A stretch of DNA of 64,000 bases from Curvibacter sp. PD_MW3 (GCA_002633085.1 NSIV01000001.1:62001-126000), one strand, 5' to 3'; positions 30,511-40,429 are shown, counted from the stretch's first letter. Translations and numbers: made by a program. The notes: generated from the sequence alone by a model not told the origin.

Positions 30511-31175
30511 ACCAGCCTCCTGCTTTTCTGTTGGCGCGCCAGTTCGCGCAATGCTTCACGTTGCCGCGTCAGGTGCGTGCGCATGGCCGCTTCCGCCCCC
30601 TCGGAGTCGCGTGCCTTGAGCGCCGCAAACACCGCCAGATGCTCGCTCAGGCTTTGCGCCAGGCGCCCCGGCGCATGCAACTGCTGCAAACGCGCCAGTT
30701 TGAGGATCTTGCGCAAATCCGCAATCACCTGCGCCAGCCAGCGGTTGTTGGCCAGCGTGATGATGGCCTCATGAATGGTGAAATTGGTCTGGTAGTAGTC
30801 GACGATGCGCTTGGCCGCCGCATGGGCCTGCAACTTCTGGTGCAGCGTCTCCAGCACGGCCAGATCGGCATCGCTGGCATTGCAGGCTGCCTCGAAGGCA
30901 CAGCGCCCTTCCAGCAGGGCAATGACGGGAAAGATTTCATCCAGATCCTGCTCGGTCACTTCATTGACAAAGCAGCCGCGGCGCGGCTCGTGCCGCACCA
31001 GCCCTTCGGCCGACAGCACCTTGAGCGCCTCGCGCAGCGGTGTGCGGGAAATTTTCAAGCGCTCGCACAAGGCCACCTCGTCCACAAAACTGCCTGGCGC
31101 CAGGGTGCCGTCAAAAATCTCCTCGCGCAGCGTGGCGGCGACGCGCTCGTGCAGAGAGTTGTGGACCAGACGCAT
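30507..31175 (-). CDS. GntR-family (FCD) regulator of the malonate block
   Basis: A 222-aa regulator. The winged helix (SLHERVAATLREEIFDGTLAPG ... [25 protein letters not shown]) is followed by an FCD effector domain (LEGRCAFEAACNASD ... IHEAIITLANNRW). It is the first gene of the malonate operon and overlaps the decarboxylase start by four bases. A perfect palindrome lies 62-83 bases upstream (31237-31258), so autoregulation of the operon is likely, with malonate or malonyl-CoA as a plausible ligand. It is related in type to the GntR gene at 9253. Confidence 0.91.
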   Translation of the reverse strand: MRLVHNSLHERVAATLREEIFDGTLAPGSFVDEVALCERLKISRTPLREALKVLSAEGLVRHEPRRGCFVNEVTEQDLDEIFPVIALLEGRCAFEAACNASDADLAVLETLHQKLQAHAAAKRIVDYYQTNFTIHEAIITLANNRWLAQVIADLRKILKLARLQQLHAPGRLAQSLSEHLAVFAALKARDSEGAEAAMRTHLTRQREALRELARQQKSRRLV

Positions 31176-31236
31176 GAGAGGCTCGAATCAGGTTGAGGAA
31201 CGACACGGGATGGGCCCGCTCAGAGCCCTTCCTTTT

Positions 31237-31258
31237 CTGTAATTTTCCATAATTACAG
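31237..31258. promoter_or_regulatory. Probable GntR operator of the malonate operon
   Basis: CTGTAATT (31237-31244) and AATTACAG (31251-31258) form a perfect inverted repeat with a 6-base spacer, upstream of the GntR start at 31175. The AT-rich surroundings suit a promoter. Confidence 0.6.
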
Positions 31259-31310
31259 GTAATTATTCGATCCTGAAAAACCCTAATACCGGCTGTGCAA
31301 TAGGGCACAG

Positions 31311-31358
31311 CGCCAAATAGCTACACTTTTTATAGCATTTGGCGCATATTTGACAAGG
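31311..31358 (+). repeat. Dispersed palindrome, copy B
   Basis: GCGCCAAAT (31311-31319) and ATTTGGCGC (perfect arms) enclose AGCTACACTTTTTATAGC; the tail is ATATTTGACAAGG. It lies in the intergenic space between the GntR gene and lgt. Confidence 0.75.
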
Positions 31359-31393
31359 AATTCAGGCGAATTTCGTCTGAAGAAGCTCGCGCC

Positions 31394-32221
31394 TCAGGCC
31401 AAACGTGCGGCTGGCCGGCGACTCGCCCACCACCACAGTCCGATGCCGCCCACGATCATTGGCAGGCACAGCCACTGCCCCATGCTCAGGCCCAGCGACA
31501 GCAGGCCGAGAAAGTCATCCGGTTCGCGGAAGAACTCCGCCACGAAGCGCAGCACGCCGTAGCCGAACAGGAAAGCTGCCGCCACTTGGCCGGTGCGGCG
31601 CGGCTTACGGGCATACAGCCACAGCAGCACAAACAGCAGCAGGCCTTCGAGCAGGAACTGGTAGACCTGCGAAGGATGGCGCGGCACATCGCCGGCGCCG
31701 CGGAACAGCATGGCCCAGGGCAAGGATGGATCGGCCACACGGCCCCAGAGCTCGCCGTTGATGAAGTTGCCAACCCGCCCAGCCGCCAGCCCGGTGGGCA
31801 CACACGGCGCCACGAAGTCGGCCACCTGCAACCAGGGTTTCTTGCGGCTGTGGGCAAACCAGAGCATGGCCCCCACCACGCCGAGCATGCCGCCATGAAA
31901 ACTCATGCCGCCTTGCCAGACAAAGAAAATCTCCAGCGGATGGCTCAGGTAGTAGCCCGGCTTGTAGAACAGGCAATAACCCAGGCGGCCACCGATCACC
32001 ACGCCCATGACACCGAGAAACAGGATGTCTTCCACGTCACGCCGGCTCCAGGCCTGCGTGCCACTGAGCGATGCGTACGGCTCATGCCGCAGCCGGCGCA
32101 CGCCCAGGAACATGAACAAGGCAAAGGCCACCAGGTAGGTGATGCCATACCAGTGGACAGCAAGTGGCCCCAACTGCAGGGCGACCGGATTGATTTGCGG
32201 GTGGATCAGCATGGGCGCCAT
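31394..32221 (-). CDS. lgt: Prolipoprotein diacylglyceryl transferase Lgt
   Basis: An inner-membrane enzyme that attaches diacylglycerol to the lipobox Cys of prolipoproteins. It is 275 aa with about seven membrane segments. The Lgt signature [14 protein letters not shown] is intact, with the conserved His-Gly region [11 protein letters not shown]-terminal [23 protein letters not shown] is typical; the ATG at 32212 would give exactly this N-terminus, whereas the ATG at 32221 has the better spacing to GGGGC. It is monocistronic beside ilvD. Confidence 0.94.
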   Translation of the reverse strand: MAPMLIHPQINPVALQLGPLAVHWYGITYLVAFALFMFLGVRRLRHEPYASLSGTQAWSRRDVEDILFLGVMGVVIGGRLGYCLFYKPGYYLSHPLEIFFVWQGGMSFHGGMLGVVGAMLWFAHSRKKPWLQVADFVAPCVPTGLAAGRVGNFINGELWGRVADPSLPWAMLFRGAGDVPRHPSQVYQFLLEGLLLFVLLWLYARKPRRTGQVAAAFLFGYGVLRFVAEFFREPDDFLGLLSLGLSMGQWLCLPMIVGGIGLWWWASRRPAARLA

Positions 32222-32355
32222 TGTGCCCCGGCTAGCACCCCGGGTGCCGGCTCACACGCACAAACACGACTTGGCGCCACCATGGCACCCTGCCTTGTGC
32301 TCAGCCGCCCCGGTAGCCGGCCGCCGCAACGGGCATGCCGGCAACAGGGCAACCG

Positions 32356-34188
32356 TCAGTCCAGCAGCGACAGGTCGCGCACCGCGCCCTTGTCGGCCGA
32401 CATCACCAGCTTGGCATAGGCCTTGAGCGCAGCCGACACCTTGCGCTTGCGCGGCTGCGCCGGTTTCCAGCCCTTGGCGTCCTGCTCGGCGCGGCGCTTG
32501 GCCAGTTCCTCGTCGGACAGCAGCACGTCGATGCGACGGTTCGGGATGTCGATGCGGATGCGGTCGCCATTGCGTACCAGCCCGATCGCACCGCCGGCCG
32601 CCGCTTCAGGCGAGCAGTGGCCAATCGACAGGCCGGAGGTACCGCCAGAGAAACGGCCGTCCGTCAGCAGCGCGCAGGCTTTGCCCAGGCCCTTGGACTT
32701 GATGTACGAGGTCGGGTAAAGCATTTCCTGCATGCCGGGGCCGCCTTTGGGGCCTTCGTAGCGCACGATCACCACGTCACCGGCCTTGACCTTGTCATCC
32801 AGGATGTTGGCCACCGCCTCGTCCTGCGATTCGGTCACATGGGCCGGGCCTTCGAACACCAGCAAGGCGTCGTCCACACCGGCGGTCTTCACCACGCAAC
32901 CGTTCTGCGCAATATTGCCCACCAGCACGGCCAGGCCGCCCTCTTGCGAGAAAGCATGATCGATGGAGCGGATGCAGCCTTCGGCGCGGTCGGTATCCAG
33001 GCTGGGCCAGCGTGTAGATTGGCTGAAGGCGATCTGGGTCGGCTTGCCGGCCGGCCCCGCTTTGTAGAAGGTCTGCACCTCGGGCGAGGGGTTGCGCTTG
33101 ATGTCCCACTGGTCCAGCGCGTCCTTCATGGTCTTGGCATGCACGGTCGGCACGTCGGTGTGCAGCTTGCCGGCGCGGTCGAGCTCACCGAGGATGGCCA
33201 TGATGCCGCCGGCGCGGTGCACGTCCTCGACGTGGTATTTGTTCGTGTTCGGTGCTACCTTGCACAGCTGCGGCACCACGCGCGACATGCGGTCGATGTC
33301 CTTCATGGTGAAGTCGATCTCGGCTTCCTGTGCAATCGCCAGCAGGTGCAGGATGGTGTTGGTCGAGCCGCCCATGGCGATGTCCAGCGCAATCGCATTC
33401 TCGAAGGCCTTGAAGCCGACCGAGCGCGGCAGCACGCTCTCGTCGTCCTGCTCGTAGTAGCGCTTGCACAGCTCCACGACCAGGCGGCCAGCGCCCTTGA
33501 ACAACTGCTCGCGGTCAGCATGGGTGGCAACGATGGTGCCATTGCCGGGCAGGGCCAGACCCAGCGCCTCGGCCAGGCAGTTCATGGAGTTGGCCGTGAA
33601 CATGCCGGAGCAGGAGCCGCAGGTCGGGCAGGCGGAACGCTCCACCTCGGCCACTTCCTCGTCCGACACCTTGTCATCGGCGGCCATCACCATGGCATCG
33701 ATCAGGTCCAGCTTGATCACGCCCAATTTGGTCTTGCCGGCTTCCATCGGGCCGCCGGAGACGAACACCACCGGGATGTTCAGCCGCATGGCGGCCATCA
33801 GCATGCCGGGGGTGATCTTGTCGCAGTTGGAGATGCACACCAGCGCATCGGCACAGTGGGCGTTGACCATGTACTCCACCGAGTCGGCAATGATCTCGCG
33901 GCTGGGCAGCGAATACAGCATGCCGTCGTGGCCCATGGCAATGCCGTCATCCACCGCAATGGTGTTGAATTCCTTGGCGACACCACCTGCGGCCTCGATC
34001 TCGCGTGCCACCAGTTGGCCCAGATCCTTCAGGTGCACATGGCCAGGCACGAACTGGGTGAAGGAGTTGGCAATCGCGATGATGGGCTTGCTGAAGTCGC
34101 CGTCCTTCATGCCGGTGGCGCGCCAGAGTGCACGCGCACCTGCCATGTTGCGACCGGCAGTGGAAGTTTTGGAACGATAGGCTGGCAT
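32356..34188 (-). CDS. ilvD: Dihydroxy-acid dehydratase
   Basis: A 610-aa iron-sulfur dehydratase of branched-chain amino acid synthesis that makes the 2-keto acid precursors of valine and isoleucine. Cluster and active-site segments are [15 protein letters not shown] and [20 protein letters not shown]. The C-terminal domain has [24 protein letters not shown]. The length is normal (about 560-620 aa). The gene has its own upstream space (34189-34348) in which I see no clear regulatory site. Confidence 0.95.
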   Translation of the reverse strand: MPAYRSKTSTAGRNMAGARALWRATGMKDGDFSKPIIAIANSFTQFVPGHVHLKDLGQLVAREIEAAGGVAKEFNTIAVDDGIAMGHDGMLYSLPSREIIADSVEYMVNAHCADALVCISNCDKITPGMLMAAMRLNIPVVFVSGGPMEAGKTKLGVIKLDLIDAMVMAADDKVSDEEVAEVERSACPTCGSCSGMFTANSMNCLAEALGLALPGNGTIVATHADREQLFKGAGRLVVELCKRYYEQDDESVLPRSVGFKAFENAIALDIAMGGSTNTILHLLAIAQEAEIDFTMKDIDRMSRVVPQLCKVAPNTNKYHVEDVHRAGGIMAILGELDRAGKLHTDVPTVHAKTMKDALDQWDIKRNPSPEVQTFYKAGPAGKPTQIAFSQSTRWPSLDTDRAEGCIRSIDHAFSQEGGLAVLVGNIAQNGCVVKTAGVDDALLVFEGPAHVTESQDEAVANILDDKVKAGDVVIVRYEGPKGGPGMQEMLYPTSYIKSKGLGKACALLTDGRFSGGTSGLSIGHCSPEAAAGGAIGLVRNGDRIRIDIPNRRIDVLLSDEELAKRRAEQDAKGWKPAQPRKRKVSAALKAYAKLVMSADKGAVRDLSLLD

Positions 34189-34348
34189 GGTGATTCTTCG
34201 AGTCAGTGGTTACAAGTGAGAAGGCCTCTGCAATTATGGCCTAGCGTGCGGTTTGCCGATGGCTGGAGGGTCCATGCCAACACCCGCCACACAGGTACCG
34301 CCAATGTGCGCATGCCAACGGCTTGACTGCATCAACCCCACTCGTACT

Positions 34349-34588
34349 TCAAGGCCGTTTTCTTTTGGTCCCCAGCGCAGCATGGCTGCGGTCGATGCGC
34401 GTCTGCCGGCGCTGGTCCTCCCGCGCCATAGCCTTGCGCCGGGTGTAGCCGGAAGCATCTGCCCAGGCCCACCAGGCAACGGCCAAGGCGAAAGGAACCA
34501 GCACCACCCACCAGTCCCAGGCCGCCACCGGCCCGATTTCCAAGAATTTGAGCAACAGCAAAACAATGCCAATAGCAAGCAAATACAT
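34349..34588 (-). CDS. Small Trp-rich membrane protein (TIGR04438 type)
   Basis: A 79-aa protein starting MYLLAIGIVLLLLKFLEIG from the ATG at 34588, preceded by GGAG. Two hydrophobic segments with many Trp (AAWDWWVVLVPF, AVAWWAWADASG) are followed by a highly basic tail (RRKAMAREDQRRQTRIDR). This pattern is a known small family of Burkholderiales with unknown function. It is divergent from the cytochrome c gene, with about 100 bases between them. Confidence 0.85.
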   Translation of the reverse strand: MYLLAIGIVLLLLKFLEIGPVAAWDWWVVLVPFALAVAWWAWADASGYTRRKAMAREDQRRQTRIDRSHAALGTKRKRP

Positions 34589-34689
34589 CCTATTTCTCCA
34601 GTTTCTGCATAACCGATCGTGCGCACCGGTCAACCATAGTTATTACAATATCGTTGTTCACTTAATTTAACTCAACCCACGAGGAAATG

Positions 34690-34995
34690 ATGAAACGTGC
34701 TCTGTTTGCCCTGGTCGCTGCTGTTTCCGTGACCGCCCCCGCCTTCGCCGACCAGGCTCTGGCCACTTCCAAGAACTGCATGGCTTGCCACGCTGTCGAC
34801 AAGAAGCTGGTCGGCCCGGCCTTCAAGGAAGTTGCCGCCAAGTATGCCGGCGACAAGTCTGCCGCTGACAAGCTGGCTGCCAAGGTCATCAAGGGTGGCG
34901 CTGGCGTCTGGGGCCCGGTGCCCATGCCCGCCAACCCGCAAGTGAGCGAAGCCGAAGCCAAGAAGCTGGTTGCCTGGGTGCTCGCCGCCAAGTAA
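34690..34995 (+). CDS. Class I cytochrome c (c551/c552 type)
   Basis: A 101-aa periplasmic monohaem cytochrome. A Sec signal peptide (MKRALFALVAAVSVTAPAFA) precedes a mature domain with the haem site CMACH and the axial Met in VWGPVPMPANPQVS. It is probably an electron donor for terminal oxidases such as cbb3. GAGG is five bases from the ATG at 34690 and only two bases from the ATG at 34687, so the later start is preferred. It is followed by a strong terminator. Confidence 0.93.
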   Translation: MKRALFALVAAVSVTAPAFADQALATSKNCMACHAVDKKLVGPAFKEVAAKYAGDKSAADKLAAKVIKGGAGVWGPVPMPANPQVSEAEAKKLVAWVLAAK

Positions 34996-35012
34996 TCGCC
35001 TCTCGGCACAAC

Positions 35013-35040
35013 AAAAAAGCCCGCAATTGCGGGCTTTTTT
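35013..35040. terminator. Bidirectional intrinsic terminator
   Basis: AAAAAAGCCCGCAA and TTGCGGGCTTTTTT form a perfect hairpin with A and T runs on the two sides. It serves the cytochrome c gene and the convergent acs gene. Confidence 0.92.
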
Positions 35041-35103
35041 GTTGCTGCGCGTGAACTGCCGCCCCTTGCGGGGCAGACAGGAAACACGCTCAAGACCAGC
35101 GCA

Positions 35104-37098
35104 TCAGTAGGCTTGGCCCAACTGATCCAGGATTGCCGGGTTTTCCAGGGTGCTGGTGTCCTGGGTGATCGTCTCACCCTTGGCAATGGAGCGCAGCAGG
35201 CGGCGCATGATCTTGCCGGAACGCGTCTTGGGCAGGTTTTCGCCGAAGCGGATGTCCTTCGGTTTCGCAATCGGACCGATTTCCTTGGCCACCCAGTCAC
35301 GCAGTTCCTTGGCGATCTGCTTGGCTTCGTCGCCCGTGGGGCGCGGACGCTTGAGCACCACGAAAGCACAGATGGCCTCGCCGGTCAGGTCGTCCGGACG
35401 GCCCACCACGGCCGCCTCGGCCACTAGGTCGGTCTTGGCCACCAGAGCCGATTCGATCTCCATCGTTCCCATGCGGTGACCGGAGACGTTGAGCACATCG
35501 TCAATACGACCGGTAATGCGGAAATAGCCACGGTCTTCGCTGCGCACAGCACCGTCGCCCGCCAGGTAGTAGCCCTTGAGCTCTTCAGGGAAGTAGCTCT
35601 TCTTGAAGCGCTCAGGGTCGTTCCAGATGGTGCGGATCATCGAGGGCCAGGGCTTCTTGACCACCAGGATGCCACCCGCGCCGTTGGGCATGTCGTTGCC
35701 CGCTTCGTCAACGATGGCGGCCGTGATACCCGGTAGCGGCAGCGTGCAGGAGCCCGGCACCAGCGGCGTGGCACCCGGCAGCGGCGTGATCATGTGGCCG
35801 CCGGTCTCGGTCTGCCAGAAGGTGTCGACGATCGGGCAGCGCTCGCCGCCGACGTTTTTGTAGTACCACATCCAGGCTTCGGGGTTGATCGGTTCACCCA
35901 CTGAGCCCAGGATGCGCAGGCTGCTCAGGTCGGAGCGGTCCGGGTGTACGCTGGCATCCGCTTCGGCCGCCTTGATCAGCGAACGGATGGCGGTGGGTGC
36001 CGTGTAGAAGATGGTGCACTTGTGGCGCTCGATCATCTGCCAGAAGCGACCGGCGTTCGGATAGGTCGGCACGCCCTCGAAGATGATCTGCGTAGCGCCG
36101 GCGGCCAGCGGGCCATAGGCCACATAGGTGTGGCCGGTGATCCAGCCGATATCGGCCGTGCACCAGAAGATGTCGTCGGACTTCAGGTCGAACGTCCAGT
36201 CCATGGTGAGCTTGGCCCACAGCAGGTAGCCGCCGGTGGCGTGCTGGACACCCTTCGGCTTGCCAGTGGAGCCGGAGGTGTAGAGGATGAACAGCGGGTG
36301 CTCGGCCCCCACGGCCACCGGTGCGCACTCGGTGCTCTGGCCCGCCAGGGCTTCGGCAAAAGTCTTGTCGCGGCCGGCCACCATGTTGCAGGCGGTGGCG
36401 GTGCGCTGGTAGACCAGCACGGTCTTGATGGTGTCGCAGCCACCCATGGCCAGCGCTTCGTCCACGATGCCCTTCAGGGGCAGTTCCTTGCCGCCACGCA
36501 TCTGGTAGTTGGCGGTGATCACGGCCACAGCGCCGGCGTCGATGATGCGCTCCTGCAGCGACTTGGCCGAGAAGCCACCGAACACCACGCTGTGGGTGGC
36601 GCCGATGCGGGCGCAGGCCTGCATGGCCACCACGCCTTCGACCGTCATGGGCATGTAGACCAGAACGCGGTCGCCCTTCTTGATGCCTTGTGCCTTGAGG
36701 GCGTTGGCAAACTGGCTCACCTTGGCCAGCAGTTCCTTGTAGGTGACCTTGGTCACCGCACCGTCGTCGGCTTCAAAGATGATGGCCGTCTTGTTCTCGA
36801 CCGGGGTGCCGACATGCTTGTCCAAGCAGTTGGCCGAAGCGTTCAGTTCGCCGTCGTCGAACCACTTGTAGAACGGGGCATTCGACTCGTCCAGCGTGCG
36901 GGTGAACGGCTTGTTCCACACCACGTTTTCACGTGCCAGCTTGGCCCAGAAACCCTCGAAATCCTTTTCCGCAGCGGCACACAGGGCGTTGTAGCCGTCC
37001 ATGCCGGAGATCCGGGCGGCCTTCACAACCGATTCGGCCGGAGGGAAGACCCGGTTCTCGACCAAGACAGATTGGATGGCGGACGAAGATGAACTCAT
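35104..37098 (-). CDS. acs: Acetyl-CoA synthetase
   Basis: A 664-aa ANL-family enzyme that activates acetate to acetyl-CoA through acetyl-AMP. The P-loop is [14 protein letters not shown], followed by [39 protein letters not shown] and the C-terminal [14 protein letters not shown], whose Lys is the known acetylation-regulated residue. The length fits bacterial Acs (about 650 aa). It is divergent from a YqhA-like gene, and the space between them holds a 15-bp perfect palindrome (37155-37169). Confidence 0.95.
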   Translation of the reverse strand: MSSSSSAIQSVLVENRVFPPAESVVKAARISGMDGYNALCAAAEKDFEGFWAKLARENVVWNKPFTRTLDESNAPFYKWFDDGELNASANCLDKHVGTPVENKTAIIFEADDGAVTKVTYKELLAKVSQFANALKAQGIKKGDRVLVYMPMTVEGVVAMQACARIGATHSVVFGGFSAKSLQERIIDAGAVAVITANYQMRGGKELPLKGIVDEALAMGGCDTIKTVLVYQRTATACNMVAGRDKTFAEALAGQSTECAPVAVGAEHPLFILYTSGSTGKPKGVQHATGGYLLWAKLTMDWTFDLKSDDIFWCTADIGWITGHTYVAYGPLAAGATQIIFEGVPTYPNAGRFWQMIERHKCTIFYTAPTAIRSLIKAAEADASVHPDRSDLSSLRILGSVGEPINPEAWMWYYKNVGGERCPIVDTFWQTETGGHMITPLPGATPLVPGSCTLPLPGITAAIVDEAGNDMPNGAGGILVVKKPWPSMIRTIWNDPERFKKSYFPEELKGYYLAGDGAVRSEDRGYFRITGRIDDVLNVSGHRMGTMEIESALVAKTDLVAEAAVVGRPDDLTGEAICAFVVLKRPRPTGDEAKQIAKELRDWVAKEIGPIAKPKDIRFGENLPKTRSGKIMRRLLRSIAKGETITQDTSTLENPAILDQLGQAY

Positions 37099-37154
37099 GG
37101 CTTGTTTCCTCTAATAGAAATTGAATCGCCACGGAATGTCGGGTTTTGCCCTTA

Positions 37155-37169
37155 CAAGTCACTGACTTG
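37155..37169. promoter_or_regulatory. Palindrome in the acs/yqhA-like divergent region
   Basis: CAAGTCACTGACTTG is a perfect 7+1+7 inverted repeat, 57-71 bases upstream of the acs ATG. It could be an operator; the regulator is unknown. Confidence 0.4.
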
Positions 37170-37261
37170 ATTGACATCCGACCACCAATGTACCCAATCC
37201 TCGCCCGAATGGAAATGCAGCCTAAAATCTTTCGCCTAGATACAAACCCGAGATTGCCCCG

Positions 37262-37864
37262 ATGTCGCCCCCTGAACCGTCCAAAGCCGCGCCGCTGCGT
37301 CCCCTGCCCGCTTTCATCTTTGCCAGCCGCTGGCTGCAGTTGCCGCTGTACCTGGGCCTGATTGCTGCGCAAGGTGTCTACGTCTTCCACTTCTGGGTCG
37401 AACTGGTGCACCTGCTGGAAGCCGCCTTCGGCAGCCAGACCGCGCTGCAAGCACTGGTCACCAGCATCGGCTACAAGGAAACGGTCAGTGTCACCTCGCT
37501 GAACGAAACCATCATCATGTTGGTGGTGCTGGCATTGATCGACGTGGTGATGATCTCCAACCTGCTGATCATGGTCATCGTCGGCGGCTATGAAACCTTT
37601 GTCAGCCGCATGAACCTCGAAGGCCACGCGGACCAGCCCGAATGGCTGAGCCATGTGAATGCATCCGTGCTCAAGGTCAAGCTGGCCACCGCCATCATCG
37701 GCATCAGCTCGATCCACTTGCTCAAGACCTTCATCAACGCGGCCAACTACGACGTCAAGGTCCTGATGTGGCAGACCCTCATCCACATCGTGTTCCTGAT
37801 GAGCGCACTGGCGATCGCCTACACCGACAAGCTGCTCACCAGCACCCACCAGAACGATCACTGA
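37262..37864 (+). CDS. YqhA/UPF0114 family membrane protein
   Basis: A 200-aa inner-membrane protein with about four hydrophobic segments. Family hallmarks are the N-terminal [17 protein letters not shown], the central [25 protein letters not shown] and the C-terminal [22 protein letters not shown]. The function is unknown. It is 34 bases upstream of the fumarase gene and probably cotranscribed with it. Confidence 0.9.
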   Translation: MSPPEPSKAAPLRPLPAFIFASRWLQLPLYLGLIAAQGVYVFHFWVELVHLLEAAFGSQTALQALVTSIGYKETVSVTSLNETIIMLVVLALIDVVMISNLLIMVIVGGYETFVSRMNLEGHADQPEWLSHVNASVLKVKLATAIIGISSIHLLKTFINAANYDVKVLMWQTLIHIVFLMSALAIAYTDKLLTSTHQNDH

Positions 37865-37898
37865 AAATTACCCACCACGTTTAACCATCCGCCTGAAC

Positions 37899-39455
37899 AT
37901 GTCTACCACCACCATCCGTCAAGCCGACCTGATCGAGTCCATCGCCGCTGCCCTGCAGTACATCAGCTACTACCACCCGGCTGACTACATCGCCCACCTG
38001 GCCCGCGCCTACGAGCGCGAGCAAAGCCCGGCCGCCAAGGATGCGATTGCGCAGATCCTGACCAACAGCAAGATGAGCGCCACCGGCCACCGCCCGATCT
38101 GCCAGGACACCGGCATCGTCAACGTGTTCCTGAAGATCGGCATGGACGTGCGGCTCGAAGGTTTCACTGGCAGCCTGGACGACGCCATCAACGAAGGCGT
38201 GCGCCGCGGCTACAACCACCCGGACAACACGCTGCGCGCTTCCGTCGTGGCCGACCCGCAGTTCGCGCGGAAGAACACCAAGGACAACACGCCGGCGGTG
38301 ATCTTCACCGAGATCGTGCCGGGCAACAAGCTCGACGTGACGGTGGCCGCCAAGGGTGGCGGCAGCGAGAACAAGAGCAAGATGGTCATGCTCAACCCGA
38401 GCGACTCCGTGGTCGACTGGGTGCTCAAGACCGTGCCGACCATGGGCGCCGGCTGGTGCCCGCCCGGCATGTTGGGCATCGGCATTGGCGGCACGGCTGA
38501 GAAGGCGGTGCTGATGGCCAAGGAAAGCCTGATGGACGACCTCGACATGTACGAGCTGCAAGCCAAGGCCGCCAAGGGCGAGAAGCTGACGCAGGTAGAA
38601 GAGTTGCGCCTGGAGCTGCACGAGAAGGTCAACGCACTGGGCATCGGCGCGCAAGGCTTGGGCGGCCTGACCACCGTGCTCGACGTCAAGATCAAGATGT
38701 ACCCGACGCACGCCGCCAGCAAGCCGGTGGCCATGATCCCGAACTGCGCCGCCACCCGCCACGCGCACTTCGTCATGGACGGCTCCGGCCCGGTCTATCT
38801 GGATGCGCCGAGCCTGGACCTGTGGCCCAACGTCGACTGGACGCCTGACACCCAAAAGAGCAAGCGCGTCAACCTCGACACGCTCACCAAGGCAGAAGTG
38901 GCGAGCTGGAAGCCGGGCGACACCCTGCTGCTCAACGGCAAGATGCTGACCGGCCGCGACGCCGCGCACAAGCGCATCCAGGACATGCTGGCCAAGGGCG
39001 AGAAGCTGCCGGTCGACTTCACCAACCGCGTCATCTATTACGTCGGCCCGGTCGACCCGGTGAAGGGCGAGGCCGTCGGCCCGGCCGGCCCGACCACCGC
39101 CACCCGCATGGACAAGTTCACCGACATGATGCTCAGCCAGACCGGCCTGATCGCCATGATCGGCAAGGCCGAGCGCGGTCCGGAGGCCATCAAGGCGATC
39201 GAGAAGCACAAGAGCGCCTACCTGATGGCTGTCGGCGGTGCCGCCTACTTGGTGAGCAAGGCCATCAAGACCGCCAAGGTGGTGGGCTTTGCCGACCTCG
39301 GCATGGAAGCCATCTACGAATTCGACGTGGTCGACATGCCCGTCACCGTGGCGGTGGATTCCGGCGGCACCAGCGCCCACATCACCGGCCCGGCCGAGTG
39401 GCAAAAGCGCATTGCCAGCGGCGAGTTCAAGGGCATCTCGGTCACCAACGCTTGA
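37899..39455 (+). CDS. Fumarate hydratase class I
   Basis: A 518-aa iron-sulfur fumarase (FumA/FumB type) that interconverts fumarate and malate. The N-terminal domain carries the cluster region (RPICQDTGIVNVFLKIG, MGAGWCPPGMLGIGIGGT, MIPNCAATRHAHF); the C-terminal beta domain follows (GPTTATRMDKFTDMMLSQTG). Single-chain architecture distinguishes it from split FumDA-type enzymes. This oxygen-sensitive form completes the TCA connection of succinyl-CoA from the propionate block. The stop overlaps a possible TTG start of murI. Confidence 0.94.
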   Translation: MSTTTIRQADLIESIAAALQYISYYHPADYIAHLARAYEREQSPAAKDAIAQILTNSKMSATGHRPICQDTGIVNVFLKIGMDVRLEGFTGSLDDAINEGVRRGYNHPDNTLRASVVADPQFARKNTKDNTPAVIFTEIVPGNKLDVTVAAKGGGSENKSKMVMLNPSDSVVDWVLKTVPTMGAGWCPPGMLGIGIGGTAEKAVLMAKESLMDDLDMYELQAKAAKGEKLTQVEELRLELHEKVNALGIGAQGLGGLTTVLDVKIKMYPTHAASKPVAMIPNCAATRHAHFVMDGSGPVYLDAPSLDLWPNVDWTPDTQKSKRVNLDTLTKAEVASWKPGDTLLLNGKMLTGRDAAHKRIQDMLAKGEKLPVDFTNRVIYYVGPVDPVKGEAVGPAGPTTATRMDKFTDMMLSQTGLIAMIGKAERGPEAIKAIEKHKSAYLMAVGGAAYLVSKAIKTAKVVGFADLGMEAIYEFDVVDMPVTVAVDSGGTSAHITGPAEWQKRIASGEFKGISVTNA

Positions 39456-40264
39456 CCCAAGCCTCGCATCCGATCGGCGTTTTCGACAGTGGCATTGGAG
39501 GACTCAGCATCCTCCAGGCCCTGCGCGCCGAGCTGCCGGCCGAGAACTTCGTCTACGTGGCCGACAGCGGCCATGCGCCCTATGGCGAGCGTGATGCGGT
39601 TCACGTCATCGGCCGTTCGCAGACCATCACCCGCCACCTGCTGGCACAGCACCATATCAAGGCGCTGGTGGTGGCCTGCAACACGGCAACGGCCGCAGCC
39701 ATCCACCTGCTGCGTCAGCAGTACCCCACGCTGCCCATCGTCGGCGTCGAGCCGGCGCTCAAACCGGCCGCACAGCTGAGCCAGACCCGGCGTGTCGGCG
39801 TCATGGCCACACGCGGCACGCTGGAGAGCGTCAAGTTCCGCGCCCTGCTTGATGCGCTGCAGGGCCAGGGCGAATTCATTCTGCAACCCTGCGATGGCCT
39901 GGCCGATGCCATCGAACGCCAGGATGCTACAAAAACAGAAGCACTTTGCGCTGATTACACAAGGGCTATTGGCCAATTTGGCCATGAACCGGGACAGATC
40001 GACACGCTGGTGCTGGGTTGCACCCACTACCCGTTCGCCATCTCCGAACTACGTGCGCTGCTGGGGCCGCAGGTGCAACTGATCGACAGCGGCGCGCCGG
40101 TGGCCCGGCAAACCCAGCGCCTGCTGAAAACGCACGACGCACTGTCCACCAGCCTGACACCGCCAAGCCTCCAGCTCTACGCCACCGGCTACCCCGAACG
40201 CCTGCAGGCGGCCGCAAGCCATTGGCTGCAGCTCATTCAGCCCGTTCATTTGCTATCAATTTGA
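39452..40264 (+). CDS. murI: Glutamate racemase carrying an in-frame repeat
   Basis: Makes D-glutamate for peptidoglycan. It is 270 aa from the TTG at 39452, which overlaps the fumarase stop (TTGA). An upstream GTG at 39398 would overlap the fumarase gene by 57 bases. The N-terminus HPIGVFDSGIGGLSI is canonical. The catalytic cysteines are C76 (ACNTATAAA) and C190 (GCTHYPF). Residues about 158-174 (DATKTEALCADYTRAIG) are encoded by a copy of the dispersed GCTA...GCGC repeat (39922-39972), an apparent insertion in a variable surface region. Confidence 0.92.
   Translation: MTQASHPIGVFDSGIGGLSILQALRAELPAENFVYVADSGHAPYGERDAVHVIGRSQTITRHLLAQHHIKALVVACNTATAAAIHLLRQQYPTLPIVGVEPALKPAAQLSQTRRVGVMATRGTLESVKFRALLDALQGQGEFILQPCDGLADAIERQDATKTEALCADYTRAIGQFGHEPGQIDTLVLGCTHYPFAISELRALLGPQVQLIDSGAPVARQTQRLLKTHDALSTSLTPPSLQLYATGYPERLQAAASHWLQLIQPVHLLSI
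39922..39972 (+). repeat. Dispersed palindrome, copy E, inside murI
   Basis: GATGCTACAAAAACAGAAGC followed by ACTTTGCGCTGATTACACAAGGGC. It matches the family at GCTA, AGC, TTGCGC and ACAAGGGC, but is more diverged than the intergenic copies. It is translated in frame. Confidence 0.6.
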
Positions 40265-40305
40265 TAGCCTTTGGCGCATATTTAACGGCGCCAAGGCGAT
40301 AAATC
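40249..40305 (+). repeat. Dispersed palindrome, copy C, at the murI stop
   Basis: TTGCTATCAATTTGATAGCC then TTTGGCGCATATTTAACGGCGCCAAGG. The GCTATCAA/TTGATAGC stem overlaps the last codons and stop of murI; a second stem pairs TTTGGCGC with GGCGCCAA. Confidence 0.75.
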
Positions 40306-40318
40306 AATAAGATTTTCG

Positions 40319-40345
40319 GGGTGTCGCTGGAACCATAACCGTGCC
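40319..40345 (+). repeat. Left copy of a 27-bp inverted repeat bounding an accessory island
   Basis: GGGTGTC-GCT-GGAACCATAA-CCGTGCC. The reverse complement of 43975-44001 matches at 24 of 27 positions. It is followed by an 11-bp stem (40358-40368 with 40374-40384, one mismatch). Confidence 0.7.
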
Positions 40346-40429
40346 ACGAAGGGAAGCATAAGCGCGCCGAATAGGCGTGCTTATCCCGGGAAAGTCGGCA
40401 AAGACTGCCGCCGCTACCGGGCGATTCAA

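Noticed and set aside
40358-40384. Stem-loop that might be an integron attC site
   Set aside because: It has an 11-bp stem but no recognisable R/L core sequences (GTTRRRY type) and no integrase; treated as part of the island boundary.
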